Positions 38,848-47,593 are shown, counted from the stretch's first letter. The stretch is 64,000 nucleotides of DNA from Herbaspirillum sp. SJZ107 (GCF_006715485.1 NZ_VFNH01000002.1:1-64000), one strand, 5' to 3'. Made by a program: numbers and translations. Notes: generated from the letters alone by a model not told the origin.

Positions 38848-40032
38848 TCAGTGGATGACGCTGCCCGCCAGAGCGCGCGCCGAACCTGCGCGCGGCGGAA
38901 TCAGCACGGGTTTGATGCAATGGTCGTACTTGCTCGAGAAGATGTGGTACGCGTCGGACGCCTCTTCCAGCGGCACGCGGTGGGTAATGATTTCCTTCGG
39001 GTTCAGGTGCCCCTGGCGGATGTGCTCGATCAGGTGCGGCACATGGCGCTTCACGGCCGCTTGGTTCATGCGCATCGTGATGCCCTTGTTCAGCGCGTTG
39101 CCGATCGGGACGGCGTTGAAGGTCGGCCCATACACGCCGACGATCGACACGTTGCCGGCCTTGCGCACCGAGTTGATGGCCCAGAACAGCGCGGTCGCCG
39201 CGCCTGCCTGCAGCATGGTCCAGCGTCCTGTGAGCGTCTGGGCCAGGCTGCCCGACGCCTCGCAGCCGACGGCATCGATGCAGGCATCGGCGCCCAGCCA
39301 GTCGGTCATCTTCTTGATGTGCAGGGCGACGTCGCCCACCTCGCGGAAATTGACGATCTCGGCGGGGGCGTAGCGGCGCACGAAGTCGAGCCGGTAGTCG
39401 ACATGGTCGACCACGATCACGCGGCCGGCGCCGAACAGCCAGGACGACCTGGCCGCGAAGATGCCGACGGGACCGGCGCCGAACACCACCACGGTGTCGC
39501 CTTCGTGGATATCGGCCATCTCGGCGGCCTGGTAGCCGGTCGGCAGCGCGTCCGTCAGCAGCACCGCATCGTCGTCGACGATATCGTCCGGCACCTTGTA
39601 CGGTCCGACGTCGGCCATCGGCACGCGCACGAACTCGGCCTGGCCGCCATCGTAGCCGCCGGTGGTATGCGAATAACCGTAGATGCCGCCTACCGCGGTC
39701 GCTTCCGGATTGACGTTGTGGCAGTTGCTGTACAGCTCGCGGTCGCAGAAGAAGCATGAGCCGCAGAAGATGTTGAACGGCACCAGCACGCGATCGCCCG
39801 GCTTGAGCGTCTCGACCGCCGAGCCGACCTCTTCGACGATGCCGACGAATTCATGGCCGAAGGTATGCCCGATGCGGGTGTCGGGCACCAGGCCGTGGTA
39901 CAGGTGCAAGTCCGAGCCGCAGATGCAGGCGCGTATCACGCGGACGATGGCGTCGCCCGGGTGTTCGATCACGGGATCCGGTTTTTGCGATACCCGGATC
40001 CGGTATGGTCCACGAAAGTTAGTTGCCAACAT
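38848..40032 (-). CDS. Zinc-dependent alcohol dehydrogenase (MDR family)
   Basis: 394-residue enzyme with catalytic-zinc motifs CGSDLHLYHG and GHTFGHEFVGIVEEVG, structural-zinc cysteines in CGSCFFCDRELYSNC, and NAD motif VFGAGPVGIFAARSSWLFGAGRVIVVD. Third member of the formaldehyde/alcohol dehydrogenase group in this block; it is not a recent copy of the others. ATG 40032 follows CAGGAGGTTTT, while an upstream in-frame start at 40107 has none. First gene of a unit with the hypothetical membrane protein. Substrate unknown. Confidence 0.9.
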   Translation of the reverse strand: MLATNFRGPYRIRVSQKPDPVIEHPGDAIVRVIRACICGSDLHLYHGLVPDTRIGHTFGHEFVGIVEEVGSAVETLKPGDRVLVPFNIFCGSCFFCDRELYSNCHNVNPEATAVGGIYGYSHTTGGYDGGQAEFVRVPMADVGPYKVPDDIVDDDAVLLTDALPTGYQAAEMADIHEGDTVVVFGAGPVGIFAARSSWLFGAGRVIVVDHVDYRLDFVRRYAPAEIVNFREVGDVALHIKKMTDWLGADACIDAVGCEASGSLAQTLTGRWTMLQAGAATALFWAINSVRKAGNVSIVGVYGPTFNAVPIGNALNKGITMRMNQAAVKRHVPHLIEHIRQGHLNPKEIITHRVPLEEASDAYHIFSSKYDHCIKPVLIPPRAGSARALAGSVIH

Positions 40033-40119
40033 AAAACCTCCTGTCAGAAAAGCTCCGCGCTTCGCAGCACGTTCGCGGGAGAGAAGGTTTGACACCAGGG
40101 ATGGCAACAGGTGCGCGCC

Positions 40120-41013
40120 TCACATGATCAGCAGCTCTTTTCCGCGTGCGCGCAGGATGGCGGCGACGCGCGCTGCCACCGGCGACAGGTAACCGTTCTT
40201 CCGGTATGCCAATCCCAGCCGCCGCTGCATCTGGGTCTCGGCCAGGACCACTTCGCGCAGGCGGGCCCTGCCGGCCACCAGGTTGAGGCGGGTAACGAAT
40301 CCCAGCAAGGGCGTTTTCTCGAGGATCGGCAGGATCGCGTTCAGCACGTTCGACTCGATCTGCACCTGCGGGCGCGGCAATCCGTGCCGCGCGAAGGTCT
40401 GGTCCAGCCATTGGCGCGAGGCCACCGTGGTGGCCGGCAGCATCCATTTGTAGTCCAGCAGGCCGGCCAGCGTGGTGGGCGCGTCGAACACCGGGTGGTC
40501 TTCGCTCGCCATCACGACCACCGTGTCTTCCGCGATCTGCTCGTTCACGATGTCCGGATCGGCATCCAGCATCGGGCCGATCACCAGGTCGATGTCGCCG
40601 TCGCGCAGGTGCCCCAGCACGTTGTCGTTCATGCCGACGACGAGGTTGACGGTGATCGCCGGCGCTTCGGCCAGCAGCTGCGCGAAGACCGCGGGCATCA
40701 GGTGCTCGGCCAGCGTCGGCACGCAGCCGATGCGCACCGTGCCCTGCAGGCCGCCGGCATGGTCCTGCATCTCGCGCGCGGTCTCCTCGACCATGATCGC
40801 CATCAGGCGCGTGCGCTTGAGCAGCACCTGGCCGGCCGCGGTCAGGCGCATGCCGCGTCCGTCCTTTTCGAACAGCGCGGTGCCGAGGTCTTCCTCCAGC
40901 CGGTCGATGCATTTGGTGAGCGCCGGCTGGGTGCGGTGCAGGCGCTCGGCAGCGCGTCCCAGGTTGCCTTCGGTGGCGATCACTTCGAAATATTTCAGGT
41001 CACGGAAGTCCAT
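40120..41013 (-). CDS. LysR-family transcriptional regulator
   Basis: 297-residue regulator: N-terminal winged helix (MDFRDLKYFEVIATEGNLGRAAERLHRTQPALTKCIDRLEEDLG) and a C-terminal periplasmic-binding-like effector domain (GTVRIGCVPTLAEHLMPAVF, IDLVIGPM). It is divergent from the aldolase/dehydrogenase/MFS/porin cluster across 254 bases, so control of that cluster by a small acid inducer is the natural inference. By its residue pattern it resembles regulators of aromatic and organic-acid catabolism, but the inducer is not readable. Confidence 0.92.
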   Translation of the reverse strand: MDFRDLKYFEVIATEGNLGRAAERLHRTQPALTKCIDRLEEDLGTALFEKDGRGMRLTAAGQVLLKRTRLMAIMVEETAREMQDHAGGLQGTVRIGCVPTLAEHLMPAVFAQLLAEAPAITVNLVVGMNDNVLGHLRDGDIDLVIGPMLDADPDIVNEQIAEDTVVVMASEDHPVFDAPTTLAGLLDYKWMLPATTVASRQWLDQTFARHGLPRPQVQIESNVLNAILPILEKTPLLGFVTRLNLVAGRARLREVVLAETQMQRRLGLAYRKNGYLSPVAARVAAILRARGKELLIM

Positions 41014-41267
41014 CGATATATTCCTGAAAGTTTAAGAATCTAAAAATTAAGTGAATATACATTATGAATTCGGCTTCCTATACTCGATCCATACAAAAGC
41101 TTCCCTGAGCAGGCTGCCTTCGCAGCGCCAGAGGACGCCAACGCAACAAGGAGACAGCTGCACCCGCCGCGCGCCCCGGAGCACATCCCCGGCGCACGCC
41201 TCCTGGCCGCGTCGCGCCTTTCTGACCCGTTGATGGCAGTCCTCACCACCACGACCGAGGACTTACC
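41014..41267. promoter_or_regulatory. Divergent control region of the organic-acid cluster
   Basis: The LysR-proximal 80 bases are strikingly AT-rich (TTTAAGAATCTAAAAATTAAG and a following ATATACATTATGAATTC stretch split by a few bases), unlike the 65-70% GC surroundings. Several GAATC/ATTC-type half sites occur there, as expected for LysR binding. Nearer the aldolase gene the DNA is GC-rich with no start-site signal that I trust. Confidence 0.5.
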
Positions 41268-41963
41268 ATGAGCCATTCCACTCCACCCGACGTAATCCGC
41301 GACATCGAACGCACCAGCCCGGACCTGGTCGCCCGCGCAGCCGAATACCCATCGTCCATCCTGGCCGACGTTGCCGGCCGCCGTGGCGCCCTGAGCAGCC
41401 GCATCGCGCCGCTGTCACCTGGCATGCGCATTGCCGGCACCGCGATCACGGTCGAAGTCCGCCCCGGCGACAACCTGATGATCCACGCCGCGATGGCGGT
41501 TGCCAAGCCGGGCGACGTGCTGGTGGTCGACGGCAAGGGCGACGAATCCTGCGCACTGATGGGCGAAATCATGGTCAGCCAGTGCATGGCGCTCGGCATC
41601 GCCGGCGTGATCCTGTACGGCGCCGTGCGCGACACCGAAGCGATCCGCGCCCTCGGCTTTCCGATGTACGCCATCGGCGCCAACCCGAACGGTCCGACCA
41701 AGCTGGTGCCGGGCCGGATCAACTGGCCGGTGTCGGTGGGCGGCGTGACCGTGCAGCCGGGCGACCTGGTGGTGGCCGACGCCGACGGCGTGGTCGTGGT
41801 CGAGCCAGGCAAGGTGCCGGCCGTGCTGGATGCGGCCAAGCAGAAACTGGCCGACGAAACCGCGCGCATCGACGGCATCCGCAGCGGCAAGCAGCTGCGC
41901 CCGACCTGGCTGGACGGCGCCCTGCGCAAGGCCGGCGTGCTGGCCGAAGGAGAGACCCTGTGA
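41268..41963 (+). CDS. RraA-like / HMG (4-hydroxy-4-methyl-2-oxoglutarate) aldolase family protein
   Basis: 231-residue protein of the RraA fold. ILADVAGRRGALSSRIAPL, GTAITVEVRPGDNLMIHAAMAVAKPGDVLVVDG and GVILYGAVRDTEAI carry the conserved Asp/Arg/Gly residues that bind the divalent metal and pyruvate enolate in the class II HMG/CHA aldolases. Because it sits with a 2-hydroxyacid dehydrogenase, an anion transporter and a porin, an aldolase role in acid catabolism is more likely than RNase E regulation. First gene of the cluster; the next gene starts inside its last codons (GTGA overlap). Confidence 0.85.
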   Translation: MSHSTPPDVIRDIERTSPDLVARAAEYPSSILADVAGRRGALSSRIAPLSPGMRIAGTAITVEVRPGDNLMIHAAMAVAKPGDVLVVDGKGDESCALMGEIMVSQCMALGIAGVILYGAVRDTEAIRALGFPMYAIGANPNGPTKLVPGRINWPVSVGGVTVQPGDLVVADADGVVVVEPGKVPAVLDAAKQKLADETARIDGIRSGKQLRPTWLDGALRKAGVLAEGETL

Positions 41964-42907
41964 ACGCCGTCCTCGACACCAACCAGCAGCGCCCGGTCGT
42001 ACTGGTGACCGGCGCCGACATCGCCGAGCAGGCGGTGGCGCTGCTGTCCGATTTCGACATCGTCTACGCCGGCAAGACGCCCGGCGAAGACGACCTGGTC
42101 GCCCTGAGCCGCCAGTACCAGCCGGTCGCCATCATCGCGCGCTACGGCCGCATCAGCGAGCGTGTGATGGAAGCCAGCGCCAAGCTGCGCGTGGTGTCCA
42201 AGCACGGCACCGGCATCGATACCATCGACAGCGAAGCGGCCAAGCGCCGCGGCATCGCCGTCAAGGCCGCCACCGGCGCCAATGCGCCCGCCGTGGCCGA
42301 GCATACCTGGGCCCTGATCCTGGCCTGCGCCAAGAACGTGCCGGCACTCGACGTGCGCATGCACGCGGGCCACTGGGACAAGGCGACCCATAAAAGCCTG
42401 GAACTGCGCGGCCGCACGCTCGGCCTGGTGGGACTCGGCGCGATCGGCGCGCGCGTGGCCGCGGTCGGCATCGCGATGGGCATGACCGTCATCGCCCACG
42501 ATCCGTTCGCCAAGGCGGCGCCGGAAGGCGTCGACCTGCTGCCGCTGGCGGACGTCATCGCCGGGTCCGACGTGCTGTCGCTGCATTGCCCGCTCACGAA
42601 GGACAACGCCAACATGCTGAACGCCGACACGCTGGCGACGATGCGCCCCGGCGCGATCGTGGTGAACACCGCGCGCGGCGGCTTGATCGACGAAGCGGCG
42701 CTCGAAGCCGCCCTGCGCAGCGGTGCGCTTCTGGCCGCGGGCCTGGACAGCTTCCAGGTCGAGCCTTTCGCCGCCGATCATCCATTCACCCGCGTTCCCA
42801 ACGCGATCCTGTCGCCGCACATCGGCGGCGTGACCAGCGATGCCTATGTCGGCATGGGCACGGCGGCGGCGCAGAACGTGCTGGCGGTACTCGAACAGCA
42901 AGCCTGA
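41960..42907 (+). CDS. D-isomer-specific 2-hydroxyacid dehydrogenase
   Basis: NAD-dependent dehydrogenase of 315 residues. The start is GTG at 41960, overlapping the aldolase stop by four bases. Rossmann motif GLVGLGAIGARVAAVG, the substrate-site Arg in NTARGGLIDE, the Glu in SFQVEPF, and the catalytic His in LSPHIGGVT are all present. It reduces 2-oxoacids or oxidises D-2-hydroxyacids; with the aldolase it could feed pyruvate-type products. Translational coupling argues for matched amounts. Which acid is used is unknown. Confidence 0.9.
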   Translation: MNAVLDTNQQRPVVLVTGADIAEQAVALLSDFDIVYAGKTPGEDDLVALSRQYQPVAIIARYGRISERVMEASAKLRVVSKHGTGIDTIDSEAAKRRGIAVKAATGANAPAVAEHTWALILACAKNVPALDVRMHAGHWDKATHKSLELRGRTLGLVGLGAIGARVAAVGIAMGMTVIAHDPFAKAAPEGVDLLPLADVIAGSDVLSLHCPLTKDNANMLNADTLATMRPGAIVVNTARGGLIDEAALEAALRSGALLAAGLDSFQVEPFAADHPFTRVPNAILSPHIGGVTSDAYVGMGTAAAQNVLAVLEQQA

Positions 42908-42971
42908 CGGCATATAAAACAAAACAAGCGCGCACCAAGACGCGCCCCGGACGATTACTATTGGAGACGAC

Positions 42972-44294
42972 ATGAGCGAGATCCAACACAACGCGCGCCT
43001 CGAAGCGGACACCATCCGCAAGGTGACCTGGCGCCTCATCCCCTTCCTGATGCTGTGCTACCTGCTGGCCTTCATCGACCGCGGCAACATCGGCATGGCG
43101 TCGCTGCAGATGAACGACGACCTTGGCCTCACCAAGAAGATGTTCGGTTTCGCCGGCAGCCTGTTCTTCATCTCGTATTTCCTGTTCGAGGTGCCCAGCA
43201 ACCTGGCGCTGCAAAAGTTCGGGGCGCGCAAGTGGATCGCCCGGATCATGATCACCTGGGGCCTGGTATCGGCCGGCATGGCGGCGGTGCAGGGCCCGAC
43301 CTCGCTGTACGTCATGCGTTTCCTGCTGGGCGCGGCCGAAGCCGGCTTCTTCCCCGGCGTCGTGCTGTATCTTACCTACTGGTTCCCAGCCGCCTACCGC
43401 GGCCGCATCGTCGCCATCTTCATGGTCGCGGTGCCGATGGCCAGCTTCGTCGGCTCGCCGCTGTCGGCGCTGCTGCTGCAGGCCGACGGCCTGCTGGGCC
43501 TGCGCGGCTGGCACTGGCTGTTCATCCTCGAAGGCATCCCGACGGTGCTGATGGGCTTTGCCTGCCTCTACTTCCTGACCGACCGTCCGGAGCAGGCCAA
43601 GTGGCTGAGCGCGGAACAGCGCAACTGGCTGTCGGCGCGCCTGGAAAAAGAGCGCAGCGAGAAAAAGACGGCCGCCCACATCCCGCTCGCCAAGCTGCTG
43701 CGCAGTAAAGAAGTGCTGGGTATGGCGCTGGTGTGCTCGACCGCATCGGCGGCAGGCACGGTGCTCGGCGTGTGGCAGCCGCAGCTGCTCAAGTCCTTCG
43801 GCCTGAGCATCATGGAGACGGGCCTGATCAACTCGATTCCCTACGTGATCGCGGCCATCCTGATGGTCTGGTGGGGCCGCCATTCGGACCGCAAGGCCGA
43901 GCGCCGCTGGCATACCGCGATCCCGCTGGCCCTGATTTCCGGCGGCATGCTGAGCTCCCTGTTCATCACCTCGCTGGCGCCGACCGTGGTGCTGCTGTCC
44001 TGCGTCCTGATCGGCGCCTACTCGTTCAAGGGACCGTTCTGGGCCCTGAGCTCGTCGTGGCTGCCGGCCTCGGGGGCGGCGGCCGGCCTGGCGGCGATCA
44101 ATGCATGCGCGAACCTGATCGGCGGCGGCCTGATGGTCAATGTCTACGGCTGGATCCGGGAAGAAACCGGCAGCTATTCGCTGGCGTTGCTGCCGATCGC
44201 GATCCTGGCGCTGGCCAGCATCGTCACCCTGCTCATACTGAGCAACGGCGCGCACCAGGCGACGCGCAACGCGTCGGCCAAAGCAGCCGCCTGA
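42972..44294 (+). CDS. MFS transporter, anion:cation symporter (ACS) family
   Basis: 440-residue inner-membrane permease with about 12 hydrophobic helices. RLIPFLMLCYLLAFIDRGNIGMASLQM is the ACS family start (LDRxNIG..), and LGAAEAGFFPGVVLYLTYWFPAAYRGRIVA the family signature. Members carry phthalate, tartrate, glucarate, 4-hydroxyphenylacetate or similar organic anions with protons. Lies 64 bases after the dehydrogenase with GGAGACGAC before ATG, so it is in the same unit and probably imports the substrate of the two enzymes. Confidence 0.92.
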   Translation: MSEIQHNARLEADTIRKVTWRLIPFLMLCYLLAFIDRGNIGMASLQMNDDLGLTKKMFGFAGSLFFISYFLFEVPSNLALQKFGARKWIARIMITWGLVSAGMAAVQGPTSLYVMRFLLGAAEAGFFPGVVLYLTYWFPAAYRGRIVAIFMVAVPMASFVGSPLSALLLQADGLLGLRGWHWLFILEGIPTVLMGFACLYFLTDRPEQAKWLSAEQRNWLSARLEKERSEKKTAAHIPLAKLLRSKEVLGMALVCSTASAAGTVLGVWQPQLLKSFGLSIMETGLINSIPYVIAAILMVWWGRHSDRKAERRWHTAIPLALISGGMLSSLFITSLAPTVVLLSCVLIGAYSFKGPFWALSSSWLPASGAAAGLAAINACANLIGGGLMVNVYGWIREETGSYSLALLPIAILALASIVTLLILSNGAHQATRNASAKAAA

Positions 44295-44304
44295 GACCGT
44301 ACGC

Positions 44305-44330
44305 AGCGGCGGCCGTCCCGGGCCGCCGCT
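44305..44330 (+). terminator. GC-rich hairpin between MFS and porin genes
   Basis: AGCGGCGGCC and GGCCGCCGCT pair perfectly over 10 bases with a GTCCCG loop, 11 bases after the MFS stop. No T-run follows, so it may stabilise the upstream mRNA or attenuate rather than fully stop transcription into the porin gene. Confidence 0.5.
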
Positions 44331-44409
44331 CTCCCGCCGTTTTCACCGGCCGCCGGCCGGGGACTTCGTGCGCCCCGGCTGTCCACGATACTTATAAAAC
44401 AACGAGACA

Positions 44410-45468
44410 ATGAAAACCCAAGCACCCTTGATGCTGGCCCTGGCGGCCATGCTGCCGGCCGCCGCATGCGCTGCGCCGGCGTCGGTCCAGATCTACGGCA
44501 CCATCGACGGCGGCCTGCGCTACCAGACCAACGTCGATGCAGCCGGCAGCGGCCTGCTGACGGCGAGTTCCGGCAACTACTTTTCCAACCGGCTGGGCTT
44601 TCGCGGCCGGGAAGACCTCGGCAATGGCCTGAATGCGCACTTCCAGCTGGAGAGCGGTTTCAGGAGCGATACCGGAGAACTGGACAACACCAACAATACG
44701 CTGTTCAACCGTACCGCGGCGGTGGGACTGGGCGGCGACTGGGGCGCGATCGACGTCGGCCGCCAGTACACGGTCGGCTTCCGTACCGAGCGCTTCCTTG
44801 ATCCGTTCGAGCATCACTACACGCCGATCATCCCGCTGGCATCGGGGGCAGGCACTACCCTGCCGGCGGCGGCGCGAACCGCGGGGCTGAGCGCTTCTTC
44901 GAATTCGGGCACGCGCTTCAACAACGACGTGCAGTACACCGGCACCTTCGGCGGCCTGACCCTGCGCGCCGAGTATGCGCTGGGCGAAATCGCGGGCGAC
45001 GCCGGCAAGGGCTCGGCCCAGGGCCTCGCCTTCAGCTACAGCGGCAGCACGCTGCTGGCTGCTGCCGACTACATTCACAAGGAAACGACAACCGGATTCG
45101 CCAACGATTCGTTCACGGCCGGCGGCGGTTTCAGATGGAAGGCGGTAACGGTGAAGGCTGGCGTGTCGCGCGAACGCCAGGAAACCGCGAATGCGGGAAC
45201 GTACCGGAACGAGACCCGCTTCGGCGGCGTCAGCTACAAGGTCAGCCGGGCGCTCGACCTGACCGCGGCCATCTACCGTTCCGAGTACGACAGTGCAACG
45301 GGGGCGGGCTCGCGCCAGCTGAGCATGGTCGGCGCCGCGTATTACTTCTCCAAGACCACCAACCTGTACGCGGAGTTCGACGTCAACCGTTACACCGGCG
45401 CGCTGATCCCGGCGTCGAAGCAGACTTCCCAGCGTGGCGTATCGCTGGGGGTCATGCACGCGTTTTGA
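44410..45468 (+). CDS. Outer-membrane porin, Gram-negative general porin family
   Basis: 352-residue 16-strand-type porin typical of betaproteobacteria. Signal peptide MKTQAPLMLALAAMLPAAACA, then SVQIYGTIDGGLRYQTN (first strand), NRLGFRGREDLGNGLNAHFQLESGF and GAIDVGRQYT (conserved strand pairs), ending in GVSLGVMHAF with C-terminal Phe for BAM recognition. Placed after the organic-anion MFS gene it probably provides outer-membrane passage for the same substrate. The ATG follows AACGAGACA; the gap of 115 bases upstream includes a hairpin. Confidence 0.92.
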   Translation: MKTQAPLMLALAAMLPAAACAAPASVQIYGTIDGGLRYQTNVDAAGSGLLTASSGNYFSNRLGFRGREDLGNGLNAHFQLESGFRSDTGELDNTNNTLFNRTAAVGLGGDWGAIDVGRQYTVGFRTERFLDPFEHHYTPIIPLASGAGTTLPAAARTAGLSASSNSGTRFNNDVQYTGTFGGLTLRAEYALGEIAGDAGKGSAQGLAFSYSGSTLLAAADYIHKETTTGFANDSFTAGGGFRWKAVTVKAGVSRERQETANAGTYRNETRFGGVSYKVSRALDLTAAIYRSEYDSATGAGSRQLSMVGAAYYFSKTTNLYAEFDVNRYTGALIPASKQTSQRGVSLGVMHAF

Positions 45469-45493
45469 TCACCAAGGAGTCCCCAAAGCGTAG

Positions 45494-46213
45494 TTACCAG
45501 TGGCCTGGCTTGCGAATGGGCTTCTTCTTGGTAGGTATGATTGCTGGTAACTGCGCTGCACTGAGCATTGCGTCACTGAGATGAGAGAGTGTCCAATCTG
45601 CTTGTTTGGCTAATGAGCCGCTTGGCCGGCGATGTGCCGGCATGCCGGCAGTCACAGGCCGAATCGGCATTACCACGCCGAGCATGATATGTGGGAAGTC
45701 GACACGCAGTGCTTCGAGTGCAGGCTCTGCATCGCTATCGTTCGAGACCAGTATCATGCGATCATAGCGACCTTTGCATGCGTCACGATACATTCGCAGT
45801 GCCAGATTTACGTCGGTCTTCTTTTCTTCCAGTTTCCACACGCGAGTGCGGTTTGTCCGATCGAAAGGTTGATCGGGCAAATAGACGGGCAACAGCGTAC
45901 CGCTTTTGTCGAACGAGTGCGTACCGTAAATCGTTTCGAAACGATCTTCGTATTTTGCCTTCAACGCACGATGATAAGCTGCCTGTGCTTCGACCGATGC
46001 ATTGCCGTGACTGGCGAATGTAGCAAGTGCAGGTGCAGTGAAAAGATGGAGCCGTGCTAACGTTTCGCTCTGGTCTCGTTGAGCGAGCAGGGTATCGAAC
46101 AGTTTGACGAGGTCCAGCCATTTGAAGGCGGTGCCGCGTAACCGGCCATAGTAAAGGTTGTAACCGTCGACGTAGACCGCTGTAGTTCTTGGGGGATTGG
46201 AATAGGATGTCAC
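45494..46213 (-). CDS. NYN-domain protein (predicted RNase), lower GC
   Basis: 239 residues with a PIN-like NYN domain: AVYVDGYNLYYGRL near the N-terminus (catalytic Asp), EEKKTDVNLALRMYRDACKGRYDRMILVSNDSDAEPALEAL with the acidic residues DVNLA and NDSD. Such domains cut RNA with metal ions. Third-position use and base content are visibly more AT-rich than all neighbours, and the neighbouring spacers share this, pointing to lateral acquisition. The C-terminus is Pro/Lys-rich. No toxin-antitoxin partner or defence gene is adjacent. Role unknown; RNA processing or phage defence are guesses. Confidence 0.85.
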   Translation of the reverse strand: MTSYSNPPRTTAVYVDGYNLYYGRLRGTAFKWLDLVKLFDTLLAQRDQSETLARLHLFTAPALATFASHGNASVEAQAAYHRALKAKYEDRFETIYGTHSFDKSGTLLPVYLPDQPFDRTNRTRVWKLEEKKTDVNLALRMYRDACKGRYDRMILVSNDSDAEPALEALRVDFPHIMLGVVMPIRPVTAGMPAHRRPSGSLAKQADWTLSHLSDAMLSAAQLPAIIPTKKKPIRKPGHW

Positions 46214-46234
46214 GCGACACGTTCTTCAGATGTG

Positions 46235-46258
46235 AAAAAGCCGCCCCGAAGAGCGGCT
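46235..46258 (-). terminator. Terminator downstream of the asparaginase gene
   Basis: On the minus strand AGCCGC, an 8-base loop and GCGGCT are followed by TTTTT. It lies about 105 bases after the asparaginase stop and just before the NYN gene start, so it should insulate the two minus-strand genes. Confidence 0.8.
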
Positions 46259-46364
46259 GTTTCGTCCCAAACGAGAGCCAACTGAATGACACCGCAAGGG
46301 AGGAGTGGTTTAGTAATGTTTACACACTCTGTTTACTACGTCAAGAACGTTCCATAACTTCGCA

Positions 46365-47441
46365 TCAGTAGGTGTAGAACATCCGCTGGATGTCCCTGGT
46401 GTTCGTGGTCTTCGTGAGCGCCAGCATCAGCAGGATGCGCGCCTTCTGCGGATTCAGGGTATCCGACACCACGAAGTCCAGCTCGTCGTCGTTGGCTTCG
46501 CCATTGCGCGCCACGATGCCCTGGCCGACGCGGCTCGAACGGACGATGACCACGCCGTTCTTGCGTGCGCTGGAGAGGGCAGGGCGCACCTTGGTGGGCA
46601 GGCTGCCGTCGCCGACGCCGGCGTGCACCAGGCCCTTGGCACCGGCGGCCACCAGCGCGTTGATCGCGGTCGGGCCGACGTTGGCGTAGGTGTAGGCGAT
46701 GTCCACTTGCGGCAGCGACGTCAGGTTCGACACGTCGAATTCGGTGTCCGCGGTGTGCTTGCGGGTCGAGGCGCGGTAGAAGTGCGGCTGGTTGCCGACC
46801 ACGTAGCCGAGCATGCCCAGCTCCGGCGATTTGAAGGTGTCGGTGGTGACGGTGTTGGTCTTGGTGACTTCGCGCGCCGCGTTGATCTGGTCGTTCAGCA
46901 CCACCAGCACGCCCTTGCCGACCGCTTCCTGGCTGCCGGCGGTGAGTACCGCGTTGTACAGGTTGATCGGACCGTCGGCCGAGATCGCGGTCGACGGCCG
47001 CATGGCGCCGACCACCACCACCGGTTTCCTGCTCTTGACGACCAGGTTCAGGAAGTAGGCGGTTTCCTCGATGGTGTCGGTGCCGTGGGTGATCACGATG
47101 CCGTCGACGTCCGGCCTGGCCAGCAGCGCGTTGACGCGCTTGGCCAGCGTCAGCCACTGCTCGTTGCCCATGTTTTCGCTGGCGATCTGGAACACCTGCT
47201 CGCCGCTGACCTGGGCCACCTTCTGCAGCTCGGGCACGGCCTTGATCAATGCGTCGACGCCGACCGTGGCGGCGGTGTAGCCGACCGTGGTGGTGCTGGT
47301 GGCGCCGGTGCCGGCAATGGTGCCACCGGTGGCGAGGATGACCACGCGCGGCAGCCTGGCGGTGGCGGTCTGGGCCTGGGCGGCGAGGGCGAACAGGCAG
47401 AGGAAGAGCGCGAACAGGGTGCGCGCGGATTTCAGGTTCAT
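46365..47441 (-). CDS. ansB: Type II (periplasmic) L-asparaginase
   Basis: Hydrolyses asparagine (and often glutamine) to aspartate and ammonia in the periplasm. 358 residues with signal peptide MNLKSARTLFALFLCLFALAAQA. VVILATGGTIAGTG carries the first catalytic Thr, DGIVITHGTDTIEETAYFL the second Thr-Asp pair, and the Lys in VVVVGAMRPSTAIS region completes the AnsB pattern. ATG 47441 follows CAAGGAGATCCC; a longer frame upstream is only read-through of a REP-like repeat (translating as VVPAQAGTQ). The adjacent dicarboxylate symporter could import the aspartate made. Confidence 0.93.
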   Translation of the reverse strand: MNLKSARTLFALFLCLFALAAQAQTATARLPRVVILATGGTIAGTGATSTTTVGYTAATVGVDALIKAVPELQKVAQVSGEQVFQIASENMGNEQWLTLAKRVNALLARPDVDGIVITHGTDTIEETAYFLNLVVKSRKPVVVVGAMRPSTAISADGPINLYNAVLTAGSQEAVGKGVLVVLNDQINAAREVTKTNTVTTDTFKSPELGMLGYVVGNQPHFYRASTRKHTADTEFDVSNLTSLPQVDIAYTYANVGPTAINALVAAGAKGLVHAGVGDGSLPTKVRPALSSARKNGVVIVRSSRVGQGIVARNGEANDDELDFVVSDTLNPQKARILLMLALTKTTNTRDIQRMFYTY

Positions 47442-47473
47442 GGGATCTCCTTGGGACTGGTACTCAAATATAC

Positions 47474-47550
47474 CGTCGCCCCTGCGAAGGCAGGGGCCCA
47501 AGTTCGTGGCAAAGCTTGAAACTTGGGTCCCTGCCTGCGCAGGGACGACG
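47474..47550. repeat. REP-like inverted pair upstream of ansB
   Basis: Two 31-base arms (CGTCGCCCCTGCGAAGGCAG.. and its near-complement) face each other across 15 bases, with three mismatches between arms. Same family as the units at 12312, 14159 and 55384. It lies between the ansB start and the end of the symporter gene, both on the minus strand. Confidence 0.87.
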
Positions 47551-47557
47551 TTCACAT

Positions 47558-47593
47558 GCTGCGTTCATAAAAAAAGCTGCGTTCATAAAAAAA
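47558..47593. repeat. 18-base perfect tandem duplication
   Basis: GCTGCGTTCATAAAAAAA occurs twice in a row without change. The second A-run forms the T-tract of the symporter terminator on the minus strand. Likely a slippage duplication. Confidence 0.85.

Noticed and set aside
47442..47555. Longer start for the asparaginase reading MNVVPAQAGTQ
   Set aside because: This part is translation of the REP-like repeat; a signal peptide and ribosome site occur at 47441.
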